NCBI GenBank assembly: GCA_030844895.1
Contig: CM061227.1
Coordinates: 116,356,419 to 116,420,418 of the forward strand
Source of the DNA: Ambrosia x helenae
Lineage: Eukaryota; Streptophyta; Magnoliopsida; Asterales; Asteraceae
Direction: 5' to 3'
Length of the DNA stretch: 64,000 nucleotides
This document shows, in pieces, positions 47,142 through 58,085 of this stretch. The notes beneath the pieces are model-generated. The model saw nothing but the letters and a program-made list of their open reading frames with translations, was not told the DNA's origin and searched no databases. Position 1 is the stretch's first letter, and each line of letters begins with the position of its first letter. A program made the translations under genes and the position numbers.

Positions 47142-47685
47142 TCTTCAACTGCATGCATGGAGGTTTATCACATTATCATCGGCTTAGCAAATTTTATTGT
47201 ACTTGAACGTTATGTGAATATCACGAAAAAAATGTTATGTCCCGAGTGATCATTATCCATAATCGACGGCTGTGGATCGATCAAGAACTTGATGATTTAC
47301 AAGAACATATTTACAGTCAAAATAAGTATTTGATTTTATTTAAATGCTTGTGAAAGATATATGTATCTTTTATTATTGAATGAAATAAGTCTACCGTTGT
47401 TGTTTACTTGTGTGTTTGTTCATTGTATTTGGCTGTCTCATTTTGCTTTAATTCTAACTTTGTGGGTCTTAGATGTCTGGATATAGCCATCTTATGCAAT
47501 ATATATATAGTTGGTTCCTTGGCTTCATTAATTCTACTTTGTACATTTTCCAAATATGTTGCATGGTTGAATAGAGACCCGGAGACGTACGTTGAGTGTT
47601 GGTGTAATATTTATATTTTAAACTTTAAAATCTTTATAATGTTATATGTAACTTATTATTTTATTTACATGTTATTTAAAATACT
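47142..47685. other. 3' flank of the bHLH gene
   Basis: Downstream sequence presumably holds the rest of the 3' UTR and poly(A) site; AATGAAATAAG at 47377-47387 is a possible signal. The frame 47408-47692 has no recognised domain. Confidence 0.4.
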
Positions 47686-48875
47686 ATTATAAACAGGGGC
47701 GGATTTACTTGTTGTAGAATGGGTTCCCAGGAACTCAGTCGGTTTTAAAATTTTAGTGTTAATATATATAAAAATACATAAGGAACCCATAAATAAATTT
47801 AGAAAGGAACCCATAAGAAACTTTGAGGAGTAGTCCAGTGGATGTGAGTGCATGTTTTAAGCTCAAGGTCAATGGTTCAACTCCTACAAGCCGCATTTTA
47901 ATTAGTTAATTTTTATCAGTTTTTGGTTCCTATTTTTTTAATTTAAAACCAACAATAGGGTTTTATTTAAGAACCAAACTTCACTGCATCCACCTCCTCA
48001 AACTGTTTCCTTCTCTGCCCTCCTCATTCCTCAAACTGTTTTTTTTTTGTATTCATCGATTGATGCACTGAACTAGGCGACATAGTCTTTGTGGGGAGTT
48101 GTCTTAGCCATTGGGTCCATCAACAGTGTAGGTGCAATGTGGGTCCCGTTGATGAATTTGTAGAGATCAATTCCTTGTAAAAGAGCTTCACTCTGTGTTT
48201 TCTTCCCAGGTAATTCGTGGATGTTAGGTTAGACTAGATGGGAAATTGACGACTGTGGTATTGTTATATGAGTGTGAATCTTGGTGTTATTGGGGTTTGG
48301 ATTCGCGGTTGCCTCTATTTCTTTGTCAAAGAGATGTTAGTCTAGTGGTATTGCCGAATTATGCTAATATTACATGTTCATTATCCTCAATTTTGTTTTG
48401 CCAACTGTTCTTGATTCTTGATGTTAAAGAATATAACTGATGGTCTAATCTGTTAGCTGTTAATTATCATGTCTTAATCAATTGGATGTTCAAAAATTCC
48501 ATCTTGCTGTTAATTTTTAAAAAAATGTATGTACATTTGTAATATCTATTTGCTTATTATGAAGAAAATGAGTTGTGTAGATGTACTATGATTTTTGCAG
48601 ATGAGTTACTCCTTTGTTTAGGATTGTTGTAGGCTATATGTAGCAACATTTCACTTTATTTAGGATACTAATATTTATCTTTTAGATAAAAGTGTATTAA
48701 GGTACTAAATGGGACAAGATGTTGGACCCAACAATGTTATAACACGGTTAGCACAAACATGATCTAAGTATTTAGACGGGTCAGCCGAATTGAAGATTGA
48801 AATAGGTCAAGTGGGTTGAGTGGTTCATCTATAGTGAAATTTGAAAGATATGTGGTTATTGTTACTTTTAACTAA

Positions 48876-49574
48876 TGTTGGATCAGTATATTGCTCTTTT
48901 GTATGAACTTGCTAGTGAACACTTAAGTGTTTAGCAAGTTCTTGATCAGTGATAGCACAGCGGAATGTTTATAAGTTTAAAGCTACACTTATCAACAGGA
49001 GTTATTACTCCCCCTGGATTCAAGACTAATAAATGATAAGTGTTTATTGAGAATCTAAGTATTGAATGAGAATGAAACACTTTGACAGATTCTCAATAAA
49101 CATGAAATGAAAATAATAATAATAAGTGTTGAAGGATTTCTGTATTAAAATCAATGTCTAAAACAGAGGGATGAACCCTTCTATTTATAGACTTTACAAA
49201 TACATGAACCTTGCCAAAAGCAAGTTCAGAAACAAGTTGCAACAAGTTGCAGTCTTGGAACTTGTACATAAAGCAAAAAGAAATACTAAAGTAATAAACT
49301 ACTGATATACAAAGGCGGTGGAAAAGATCTTCATGTAAGTACTGATGAATGACAAACTACTGATGAGTAGTTTGTCTTCAGTAGTTCTTCAGTAGAAGTG
49401 TCTGGTTTGAACTTCAGAACTTCTGATGACTTTTCTTCTTCAGCACTTCTGAATCTCTTCTTCAGCAGTTTGATCCTTCTTCTTCAGCAGTTCTATACTT
49501 AGAGTATTTTGGACAGAAGTGAATTAGACTAAGGTTTTGCAAAAGTGGTTTCACCAATCCTTTTTGTCCTAACA
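48876..49574 (-). mobile_element. Solo LTR (699 bp), copia-like, target ACTAA
   Basis: Plus TGTTGGATCAGTATATTG to TTTTTGTCCTAACA, so the minus-strand LTR starts TGTTAGGACAAAAAGG and ends GATCCAACA. ACTAA flanks both sides (48871-48875, 49575-49579). The interior has repeated TTCTTCAGCA/CAGTAG words at 49370-49490. Removal restores continuous hAT sequence ahead of the transposase remnant. Confidence 0.92.
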
Positions 49575-49600
49575 ACTAATTTAAACCTTAATTTGATATT

Positions 49601-49753
49601 GTATACTATGTAGACGAATAAGATGGGTGATGGATACATGAAGGACACTTGCATTTGTTACATTGATAGGGAGTTCCTACAACAAGTTTCGGTCGAGAAT
49701 GTAATGCAACATTTTCAAAAGATGAAAGAAAACTCGTGGGGAACAACTATAGG
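49601..49753 (+). pseudogene. hAT (zf-MYM/TTF-type) transposase C-terminal remnant
   Basis: After a TATGTAG acceptor-like site the plus frame reads TNKMGDGYMKDTCICYIDRE, then FLQQVSVENVMQHFQKMKEN and SWGTTI up to a GTATGT donor-like site. This matches the last residues of plant TTF/zf-MYM1-type hAT proteins, which have MGD-F-N-CYIERD and I-HFQ-MK-R motifs. The upstream transposase is missing, so the element is non-autonomous. Confidence 0.6.
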
Positions 49754-50118
49754 TATGTATTTTATCCTTTAAGACAATCGTATTTAATTATTTATATTAC
49801 ATGCTTTAAATTTCAAATGTCGAAACCAACCACTTGAAAACTGACCCGAACCCTTGAACCGACCCGAATTTTTATGTTTGGTAATAATAATATGTATCGT
49901 GTTTTTATTATGTGATGAACATTACCCGGCCCGACCCATCAAACTGACCCGAACCCTTGAATCGACCCGAATTTTGTATGGTTGGTAATATGAAATTGAA
50001 ACACCTAAAAAAAGGAACCCAGTGAAAAAAATTCCTAAATCCGCCACTGATTATAAACCGCAATCTGTCCCCTTGTTTGCTCCAGAGTCTCTATCCGATA
50101 CCCGATGATTCTCACAAT

Positions 50119-50293
50119 CAGTGGCGGATCCAAGATTGTTTGTTAAAGGGTGCGATCGAGGGGCTTTAGATGCGATCGGGGCTTTTTCCAAACTTTCAAG
50201 GGGTGTGATCGTGATTTTCACTTATAAAATACACTAAAAAAAATTTCAAGGTGTGCGGCCGCACACCTTGGGTTGTACTTGGCTACGCCCCTG
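50119..50293. mobile_element. hAT MITE (175 bp), 8-bp target CTCACAAT
   Basis: Ends CAGTGGCGGATCC and CTACGCCCCTG. CTCACAAT flanks both sides perfectly (50111-50118, 50294-50301). GGGTGCGATCG and GGTGTGATCG words repeat inside. Its end sequence is close to the hAT element at 47694-50049, 70 bases away. Confidence 0.92.
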
Positions 50294-50301
50294 CTCACAA
50301 T

Positions 50302-50574
50302 CTCTTAGTGTTTACCATTCAAATCATGCCAAATGAGAATGCTTCAGATATAGAATCATAGACAACCATGACACCTTTGCATGTTAGATATCTTACAGTA
50401 AAATGGAGATGAAGATATCTAGGGTTTGGATGATAAAAGGGGAAGAAGATGATGACTTTGATGTATGGTTTGTGTTTCACTTTTTTATTTTTATGTTTTT
50501 ACCTTATATACAAAAGTGCCACCTGTTCACACTGGTTCCTTGGTTCTCTCCCTAAAGTTGGTTCTCGTATAATC

Positions 50575-50617
<43 letters not shown>

Positions 50618-50872
50618 TAGTTGCTATAAAAACCTGTGAACTCGCCAACATTTTTGTTGATATTTTTAAGCATGTTTTTCAGGTACTAATGCCTAGGGGT
50701 TATGAGAGTGGGTTTAGCGGACACTACGGTGGACATGATGTTGGGACCTTAAAACTATGAACAATGTTTTTATTTTATTTTTGAATAATCTGTAAAACAA
50801 TAACTATGTAACTTCGCTTCACCTTGGTTATTACATGTTTTTATTAACTTTCTTAAGACTGGAAACGTAAAT
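50302..50872. other. Decayed LTR-element DNA, no gene
   Basis: 50585-50612 is an AT microsatellite. 50650-50760 (TGTTGATATTTTTAAGCATG, then GTTGGGACCTTAAAAC) resembles the U5-side sequence of gypsy-type LTRs. No frame is recognised. Confidence 0.35.
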
Positions 50873-52072
50873 GTGTTACACTAGAGGGTGGATGCAAGAT
50901 ATCCATATGTATCTTCATGTGTGTTGCTAAACTTTGTGGTAACAACTTCCGTTACGTCATGACTTGCTTTCCGTTGTGCGTTGTCGAGGTGTGACACGAT
51001 TAATCATAGGAATTCGATGATTCATGTGAAGAAACGTATGGGCTTCGAATTAGGATGATAAAGAGCATTAAAAACCAATAAAACACGTCGTCGGAGCTTC
51101 GCCAGAAACCGGCCGGACTTGCTGTCGGAAAAACGTGAAATAGCATATGTTTTTTACATAATATTCTTTATACTTTAAAAACTCTCCCACTCAAAACTTG
51201 ACGTTTCCCAAAATCTTTCGATAAACATATTATTCGTTTGAAATTAAAAGTATTTTCTTAGAGCCAAACAAAACGTAACAATTCACAATAGAATTTAAAA
51301 TGATATGATTCGCATCAAGTGTCTGAGCATAACGTGTTTAAGTTACGATACGTTTATGATTACTAATCTATGTTACCTTATTAAGGAGAAGACATGTCTA
51401 GAAAAGTAATTTTACACCCATTTTAAGATGGGATATCAAGAGACTCATGCTTTACCATAGATATGTCATGTAAAAGTTTCCCATAATACCCCTTATTGCA
51501 TTATGCACTTGTACTATAACTATATAATCAATTTAGAGACTTATTAATGTATTTGAATTATCACATTCATTACTATCATGTGAGTTGTTTTGAAGCTCCT
51601 CACCCTTATATGATTTCAATTAAAAAGACAAAGTGACCGTCTAGATCAATTGCAAAATGACTATAATATAAATATAAATTCTAAAATCATTATATTATAC
51701 TAAGAAAGTTAAGCTTGAATGATTGTATGAACAAAATAAACATAAAAACATATGTGGGTTGTAAAAAAAACAAGAATTGTAATTTTGATTGTTAAATCTT
51801 AAATTTACTTTCAAAAGCCGTCTCTTATGAGAATGAGAGCGAGAAAGAGACATGCTTTATGAAATTTAGCCAAATTAGAATGCAATACGCTGCCATATTT
51901 TTTTAGAATTGTATTTGCGCAGCGAACCGCGCGGGCATAATACTAGTGAATTATAATCAAAGAAGGATGCAACGATCAAAGAAATTCAACGTTTTATTAG
52001 AATTCAAAACGATTAACGTACAAGGACTAAAATGTAAATATATCAAAGTCTAGGAAACATGCAAATGTTACA
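50873..52072 (-). mobile_element. LTR remnant (minus) split by a Helitron
   Basis: On the minus strand it begins TGTAACATTTGCATGTTTCC at 52072, closely like 13686 and the solo LTR start at 9125. It ends near CTAGTGTAACA at 50873. A Helitron (51367-51946) interrupts it. I see no clear target duplication. Confidence 0.5.
51367..51946 (+). mobile_element. Short Helitron (580 bp)
   Basis: Starts TCTATGTTACCTTATTAAGG after A. Ends with GC-rich sequence (GCAGCGAACCGCGCGGGC), spacer and CTAG (51943-51946), followed by T. The first 60 or so bases match the Helitron at 62501-62982 (ACCTTATTAAGGAG), so both belong to one family. No coding sequence. Confidence 0.75.
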
Positions 52073-52276
52073 CGTATTTTATGTATATACATCACCAAGA
52101 AAAAGGTATGTATTTATTACTTGAATTGTGAATGGAGATGGATTAGATTGATTGTGATTTCTACTCACTTTTGATTCTAGTGGCTATAACAACAACATAC
52201 ATGTGACAGTTATATTTTTCCATTGTTCTGTAAACGTAGCGGCACAAGGCGAGGTTAGCCTAATGTGAAAAGAAGA

Positions 52277-52690
52277 ACGAAGAGCAACAAGAAAACTCGC
52301 GCAAATAACATGTTGGAAAATAATAATCTAGTAGCAACCAACATATAAGTTATATAAACATGATAAGAAGACTCTAGACATCATGTATGGAAAGAAAGAA
52401 TGAAGGAAAATAGAACTTTATTCATTGATATGTTTCATATACCAAATGAACGACCAATATTTATAAGGCTATAAACATTGAAAGATATGTAAGTTATGTA
52501 TGTGAAGAGTCACCACATTATTTAGATACCAAATACATGACCACTATTTATAAGACTATAACATTGATACAAACATAATAAAGACATGGAGGTTATGAAT
52601 GTAAAGAGTCACCACATTATTGTTAATTTCCTCATCAATTTTGTAATTATGTTTAAATTAATTTCTTCAAAAATTTAATATTTAGGTAGA
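52277..52690. repeat. Direct repeat, copy 1 (414 bp)
   Basis: Nearly identical to 53337-53749 (AACGAAGAGCAACAA to ATTTAGGTAGA). Each contains a TGTTGGAAAATAA start like a copia LTR, but the homology begins about 34 bases before it and no CA end was identified. Confidence 0.8.
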
Positions 52691-53336
52691 AAGACAATTT
52701 TACCTCCTAAATGACTTCAACAAACATTGTTCTATAAGCAATAAATGTTGTATTTACTTAATATCAAAATGTCTGCTATAGAATTTGCTATAAAAATGTT
52801 TGCTTATGGATTTTTATACACGGTTTTTGCTATGAAGATGTTAATTACCATTTTTGCTACGTATTTTTAACTATGGTCTTTGCTACAAAGTTTAGACACA
52901 AATTTTTTTATGCAAATTTATTAACTTGTTATTTTTACATATCTTAATATTATTTTGTTTACAAAAGTATCCGAATTCATTAACAATATATACACACAAC
53001 TCCAAAATTAATGATAAAAGAATTAGCCATCAAATGAATATGAATGTATGTATATGTGTGATTATAGTAAAAATTCAGTGCTTTATATTACAAGTAAAAC
53101 ATAGTATTTAAGCAAGAAACTAAGAATTAAGTGACTTCAAAAACAAACCTAGCACTAATAATTCTAAATTTAATAACTTGTCAGGCAGAAGTAATGTCGA
53201 TTTCATCAAATCTATCTTGTGTTGTTGGCAACATGTAATACATGGTTTCATCACTTGATCTTCATGTATCACACTTTTCAGCCTGTTTGCACTCCTTCAA
53301 ATACGATTTTAAGACTGCATTATTAAGATTGATAAA
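52691..53336. other. Spacer between direct repeats
   Basis: Mostly AT-rich, with repeated 'TTTGCTA(T/C)' words at 52770-52890. On the minus strand 53320-53180 reads protein-like in one frame with one stop (NAVLKSYLKECKQAEKC ... YYMLPTTQDRFDEIDIT), possibly a host-gene fragment of unknown family. Confidence 0.3.
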
Positions 53337-53749
53337 ACGAAGAGCAACAACGAAACTTGTGTTAATAACGTGTTGGAAAATAACAATCTAGTAGCAACCA
53401 ACATACAAGTTATATAAACATGAGAAGAAGACTCTAGACATCATGTATGGAAAGAAAGAATGAAGGAAGAGAGAACTTTATGCATTGATATGTTTCATAT
53501 ACAAAATAAAAGACCACTATTTATAAGGCTATAAACATTGAAAGATATGTAAGTTATGTATGTGAAGAGTCACTACATTATTTAGATACTAAATACATGT
53601 CCACTATTTATAAGACTATAACATTGATACAAACGTATTAAAGACATGGAGGTTATGAATGTAAAAGTCACCACATTATTGTTAATTTCCTTATCAATTT
53701 TATAATTATGTTTAAATTAATTTCTTCAAAAATTTAAGATTTAGGTAGA
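53337..53749. repeat. Direct repeat, copy 2 (413 bp)
   Basis: Partner of 52277-52690, about 1060 bases apart, same orientation. Confidence 0.8.
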
Positions 53750-54106
53750 TGATATGTCGTGATTTTAACATATAAAACATGCATAATTAGTCTCATACTG
53801 TAACACCCCGGTTTTGGACCCGAAATTTTTCATGCAATATTAGTAATATATGGTAACTAAATGACCAAAGACAAATAATAAATAATACATTTTTGTACGA
53901 AACTGAAACCCGAACCAATTTATATAAATATCATACGCAAGTATACGTTACGTAACCAAGCTAATACCCGTTAACGAACCCGCTTGAGTTTCCCTTGTGA
54001 TTAGTCACTAGGGGAGGACACTTGTCATCCCCATAATTAGCCAACACATATAACAAAACCATTTAATCTCAAATGGTTTCTTGGAAAACCATTTAAACAC
54101 AACATA
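53750..54106. mobile_element. LTR-like fragment beginning TGTAACACCCCGG
   Basis: 53765-53798 is the inverse of 31580-31615 (GCATAATTAGTCTCATA). TGTAACACCCCGGTTTTGG at 53801 is a typical gypsy LTR start. The fragment is cut by the MITE at 54110. Confidence 0.4.
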
Positions 54107-54109
54107 TTA

Positions 54110-54360
54110 GAGCACTCACATCCCATCCTTCAAATGTATGTGAGTGTGTCCATCAAATTATATGGGGTGAGTGTAAGTGGTTGTGAGTGGAGGAGAGAGA
54201 AAATATTTGGTGGAAGCACTGTTTCACCCTAAATATGTAAAGCTACTGTTCACTCTATATATATTTTAATATTTTTGTAAGTAGTTGTGAGTGATGAGAG
54301 ACAAAATGTAATGATAAAAGTATGAAAAAGTATTATTATTTTTGTAAGATGTGAATGCTC
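54110..54360. mobile_element. Tourist-type MITE 1 (251 bp), TTA target
   Basis: Ends GAGCACTCACATCCCATCC and GATGTGAATGCTC. TTA lies at 54107-54109 and 54361-54363. The second TTA is shared with the next MITE. Confidence 0.9.
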
Positions 54361-54363
54361 TTA

Positions 54364-54909
54364 GAGCATTCACATCCCCTCCATCAAATTACACTAAAAA
54401 TCATTACTCCGCCCCTAAATCTTCTCTCTCCTAATTAAAATAAAAATACTTTTTCATACTTTTACCATTACATTTTATCTATCCTCACTCACAACTACTT
54501 ACAAAAATATTAAAATATATATAGGGGTGAACAGTACTTTTCATATTTACACTGTGTTTCCGAGTTTCATTAGAGGATAGAAGAGAAAGGATCTCCCTCC
54601 TCTTCCTTTCACTCCAATTCCTTCCAAATTGGAAAGATTGAAAATCACACTAAAATCCTCTTTATTATCTCTCTCATTCCCTCCATTTCCCTCCTACAAA
54701 AAACTCTGGAACACATTTTTTCCTCAATTCCTTCCTAATCCTTTCTCTTCCATCCTTTAATGAAACTCTAGAACAGAGTGTTAGGGTGAAACAGTGCTTC
54801 CACCAAATATTCTCTCTCTTCCACTCACAACTACTTACAGTCTTACACTCACCCCATATAATCTGATAGACACACTCACATACATTTGATGGATGGGATG
54901 TGAGTGTTC
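54364..54909. mobile_element. Tourist-type MITE 2, inverted relative to MITE 1, with nested MITE
   Basis: Ends GAGCATTCACATCCCCTCC and GGATGGGATGTGAGTGTTC. TTA lies at 54361-54363 and 54910-54912. Its sequence is the reverse of MITE 1, apart from the insertion at 54550-54780. MITE 2 therefore landed in the target duplication of MITE 1 (or the reverse), head to head. Confidence 0.88.
54550..54780. mobile_element. Nested MITE (231 bp), TTA target
   Basis: Ends CACTGTGTTTCCGAGTTTC and GAAACTCTAGAACAGAGTG, with inverted similarity continuing about 40 bases (ATTAGAGGATAGAAGAGAAA and its partner). TTA flanks both sides (54547-54549, 54781-54783). MITE 1 shows the uninterrupted target CATATTTAGGGTGAAA. 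Confidence 0.9.
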
Positions 54910-54940
54910 TTATAAATACCCACCAAACCACCCTTTCTTG

Positions 54941-55555
54941 TAGGGCTGTAAACAAACCAAACGTTCGGTGAACAGTTCGTAAACCGTTCGGCGGGAAGTT
55001 CGTTTGTGTCCGTTTGTTTAGTAAATGAACAAACACGAACAAAAAATTCCGTTTGATTAACTAAACAAACAAACACGAACAAATGTCTCGTTCGTTCGAT
55101 TGCGTTCGTGAACGTTCGGCAATGTGTTTGTTTACATTCGTTTATTTATATCCGTTCGTGCATGTTTGTTTATTTTTTATCACTAGTTAAAACTTAGGAT
55201 AGTTATGAACGTTTGAGTTAAGAATATCATGTATTCATGCCCATGCCTAAGTAAGTTTAGATAAGTATGTCTAAGTTAGTACAATTTGACTTATCGACAT
55301 AGTTTAGTAGATATACTTTGTCTAACGGTTAATATTAACAATGTTTTTTTAGTTAGTTGCATATTAAATGTTTGTTTTTGTTCAAGACCCGTGTTCACAA
55401 ACAGTTCGCAAACAAGTGAATTTGTTAACAAACAAACACAAACATAGAATTATGTTCGTTAGTGTGTTCGTGAACGGTTCGTTTGTCCAAAAAACCTTAA
55501 CAAACAAACACGAACAAAGCCTTGTTCGTGTTCGTTTGGTTCGTTTACAGCCCTA
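54941..55555. mobile_element. hAT MITE (615 bp), 8-bp target CTTTCTTG
   Basis: Ends TAGGGCTGTAAACAAACC and GGTTCGTTTACAGCCCTA. CTTTCTTG flanks both sides (54933-54940, 55556-55563). Internal GTTCGTTTG/CAAACACGAAC words repeat in both orientations near the ends. Confidence 0.93.
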
Positions 55556-55569
55556 CTTTCTTGTCTGAT

Positions 55570-55577
55570 GACGAAAC

Positions 55578-55655
<78 letters not shown>

Positions 55656-55932
55656 GAGCTCCGGCAACGTTTCAACCTACACAACCATCCTCACCTCTTA
55701 AACATCCCACACCCATATACGATTCTGTGGAGAGAGAGAAACTGAGAATTAGAGAGAGAGAGACCGGGACTGGAGAGAGAGATAGAAAAGGAGGAAAGGA
55801 CGTGGCCGCGGTTCTGTTGAGGGTTTCAAGTCACGAGGGTGGTGGTATTCGGTGGCCGGTGGTAGTGATCTCGGCGCCTCAGATCCGTACCGGTGGGGCT
55901 ATCCACGATCTCCGGCGTCTAAGCTAATGAAG
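55570..55932 (+). other. (AG)n-rich leader, possible 5' UTR exon
   Basis: 55582-55652 is an uninterrupted AG run. GA-rich sequence continues to about 55800, and GGTGGTATTCGGTGGCCGG and CTCCGGCGTCTAAGC precede a donor-like AAGGTAAGATC at 55931. GA/CT-rich leaders are common in plant 5' UTRs, so this may be the untranslated first exon of the KH-gene fragment at 56920. The RERERE frame is low-complexity, not a protein. Confidence 0.35.
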
Positions 55933-56919
55933 GTAAGATCCATTATTTATTAGGATTATTAATAAGTTTGATGTTAATGGTGGGTCTTGATGGAGGATTG
56001 TAACAGTGGTGATTGGTAAAGCTAGGTGGAGTAGAATGACTGTTAGGTGGTCTTGAGATTGGTAGTAGAGAGGGAACAGAGAAGTGAAGGGAAGAAGATA
56101 AAGGGCAAAACCCGAGTCAACCGAGTTGACTCGGTCAACAAAACTCAACGGACAGAAGACTCGGTCAATTTGAGAAGACCCGAGAGGTATGGACGAGAAC
56201 CCGAACCATCTCGACTTAAGTGATGATTGTCGTGTGACACGTGTGGGACTTGAAGGGACTCGAAATATATATTTATATAAAATCTACAATCAATTAAGCA
56301 AATAAAAGTATAATTAGATGCTTGATTAGAATATTGAGACACTTAATTGTATGAAGAATGGTATATCGTGTTTTGATGCTCGAAGACGTTGGAATGTACA
56401 AAAGACATTAGTGACACTTGGGATATATGGAAACTTAAGAATACCATACTATAGATAAGTGGACTTGGATATTAATAAGAACTAGTATCTGTGCATAAAA
56501 CATATGATCTGACAATAAAGGACACATAAATAAAAGGGTACTTGACTATGTAATATTGGTAATTTTAGTAAGAGGACATGTGGAGAATGTGATACATAAA
56601 TGTATAAAACCATATGTTAGTGATAGCTCAGGTAATTTGCCTTGGGACCTATCATTAGGATATAAGCGACAATGTATGATTTGGTTATAAATGATGAATG
56701 ATAAGATGGTTAATTGGAACATATGGAAACTCGGACAATTTGACACGTAATTGGAACATTCGGACAAGTAATATAGACGACTATTGAGACATCAAGTGGG
56801 ATATACGAATGACAATTGAGATATTGGGACATAGGATATTAGACATAAGATGAATAATGTGGACATTGTCGCCACCAATCAATTAATTGAGTTGTTCCGA
56901 CCATGATTTTGCCTCTTAA
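55933..56919. other. Repeat-like DNA between leader and KH exon
   Basis: GAGTTGACTCGG words at 56110-56130 and many GGACATATGG/TTGGAACAT-type words to 56830. It would be an intron if the leader and the KH exon are one gene. No frame is recognised. Confidence 0.3.
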
Positions 56920-57144
56920 CCCGACGACTCAACCGGACCGATCGACCCACCGACTTCGACTCCGCTCCGTCATACAACAACATGCCTCCTCCTATGGACG
57001 AGATCCAGCTAGCTAAACAGAAGGCTCGGGACATCGCTGCTAGGTTATTGAATAACGCTGAAGCTAAGAGATCTAAGGTTGGTAATGAAGGCGGTGGTGG
57101 TTGGGATAAGAGTGATGCTAAAGACTTCAGTTCTGGTCCTACTG
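56920..57144 (+). pseudogene. 5' coding exon of a KH-domain, FUBP-like RNA-binding protein (fragment)
   Basis: The plus frame reads DRPTDFDSAPSYNNMPPPMD, then EIQLAKQKARDIAARLLNNA and EAKRSKV, a glycine run and DFSSGPTG. Plant far-upstream-element-binding-protein-like KH proteins have this segment (SYNSVPPP-DEIQLAKQ-A-EIAARLLN-AEAKRP) just before the first KH domain. The KH domains (GxxG loops) are not found in the following 6 kb, so the gene is truncated here or its later exons are beyond recognition. AATAAGACTATTGTTATTCC at 58663 could be a decayed next exon (KTIVIP), weakly. The frame itself is undamaged, so a true gene with very distant exons is not excluded. Confidence 0.55.
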
Positions 57145-57480
57145 GTTCGAATTTGATATTTAAACTTTTAATTTATGTTTTTTTAGAGGTTTATGGTTTT
57201 TTATTGTGTTTGTTATTGTTAACTAAGTTTTGTTTGTATATATGTTGTGTTAGTGTGTTTGGATGAGGTTAATAGTATGAGTTTTCTAATGTTCTAGACG
57301 CTTTGGTATGGATTTAGAGTTAGGTTTAGTAGCGATTTAGAAACAGTTTTGTTGTTTGTTTTCTACTTAAAATCAATTCAATGGCGTGTCCTTTAGTTTA
57401 AGTTCTTCTGTTTTTAAAGTTTTAGCTTATGTTTTTTAGAGTTTTATGGTTGATGATTGTGTTTATTGATTTGTGGATCT
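57145..57480. other. Intron-like T-rich DNA after the KH exon
   Basis: TTTATGTTTTTTAGAG-like phrases repeat at 57170 and 57430. Nothing else is recognised. Confidence 0.35.
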
Positions 57481-57490
57481 GGTACGGGTA

Positions 57491-58075
57491 CGTGCAAGGT
57501 TGTAAAAATCCCGATTAATCACCGACTAATCGTTGATTAATCGCTAGTCCTCACTTTACTGATTAATTTTGGGCTAATCACTCAATTAATCAATGCCCGA
57601 TTAATCACCGATTAATCAGACCAAATTAGTCCTAGTCAGACCTAAAAAACTCAAAATTAGGTTAAAAATGAATTCGAACGGGTCAAAATGGAGCAAATCG
57701 ATCAAATAAAACAAGTTCTTAACTCAAAATTGAATGATAATCCATGTTTTAGAAGCAAAATTGATGAAACTCCATGAACCCTAGTTGTGTGTGATGGTTC
57801 CTTACGATGAAAGAAGGAACGGGGAGGAAAAAGCGGGATATGGTGAACGATGGAGGCGATTTGGGTTATTTAAGTTTAGGTATTTTAATATTTAACCCCC
57901 TTCCATATTCTCTAGTTTATATTTGGCCCTTAAACTTCTAAATTTATACATATAAGGCATAAAATTAGCATTATATATGTATAAATTTGGAAAAATATAT
58001 AGAAAAATCCAATCCGATTAATCCCTAGTCGGTACCTCACCGACCGACTAGCGCTTAGCGAGTTCTACAACACTG
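57491..58075. mobile_element. Mutator-like MITE candidate (585 bp)
   Basis: GGTACGGGTA is present at 57481-57490 and 58076-58085, a 10-bp direct repeat. Inside, CAAGGTTGTAAAAATC and (reverse of the right end) CAGTGTTGTAGAACTC are similar, and GATTAATC/GACTAGCG words are mirrored. Target length suggests Mutator-like. Exact ends are uncertain by a few bases. Confidence 0.6.
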
Positions 58076-58085
58076 GGTACGGGTA

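Larger units (their letters stand above)
47694..50049 (+). mobile_element. hAT element (2.36 kb), 8-bp target ATTATAAA, with a nested solo LTR
   Basis: Ends CAGGGGCGGATTTA and TAAATCCGCCACTG are inverted. ATTATAAA flanks both sides (47686-47693, 50050-50057). GGAACCC/GGGTTCC words lie next to each end. A hAT-type transposase C-terminal remnant is at 49601-49753. A 699-bp solo LTR (48876-49574) is inserted. A tRNA-like TAGTCCAGTGGATG...GGTTCAACTCC lies at 47829-47890. Confidence 0.93.

Noticed and set aside
50873..52072. Second solo LTR with target duplication
   Set aside because: The ends resemble LTR termini, but no matching 5-bp repeats were found at either plausible boundary, so it is recorded only as an LTR remnant.
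52277..53749. Complete copia element with two 0.41-kb LTRs
   Set aside because: The direct-repeat homology extends beyond the TGTTGG start, there is no CA end, primer-binding site or polypurine tract, and the interior is only about 650 bases without coding sequence.
55568..55927. 119-codon frame starting MTKPP and running through RERERE
   Set aside because: Most of it is translation of an AG microsatellite; the rest has no recognisable domain. It is better read as a GA-rich leader.
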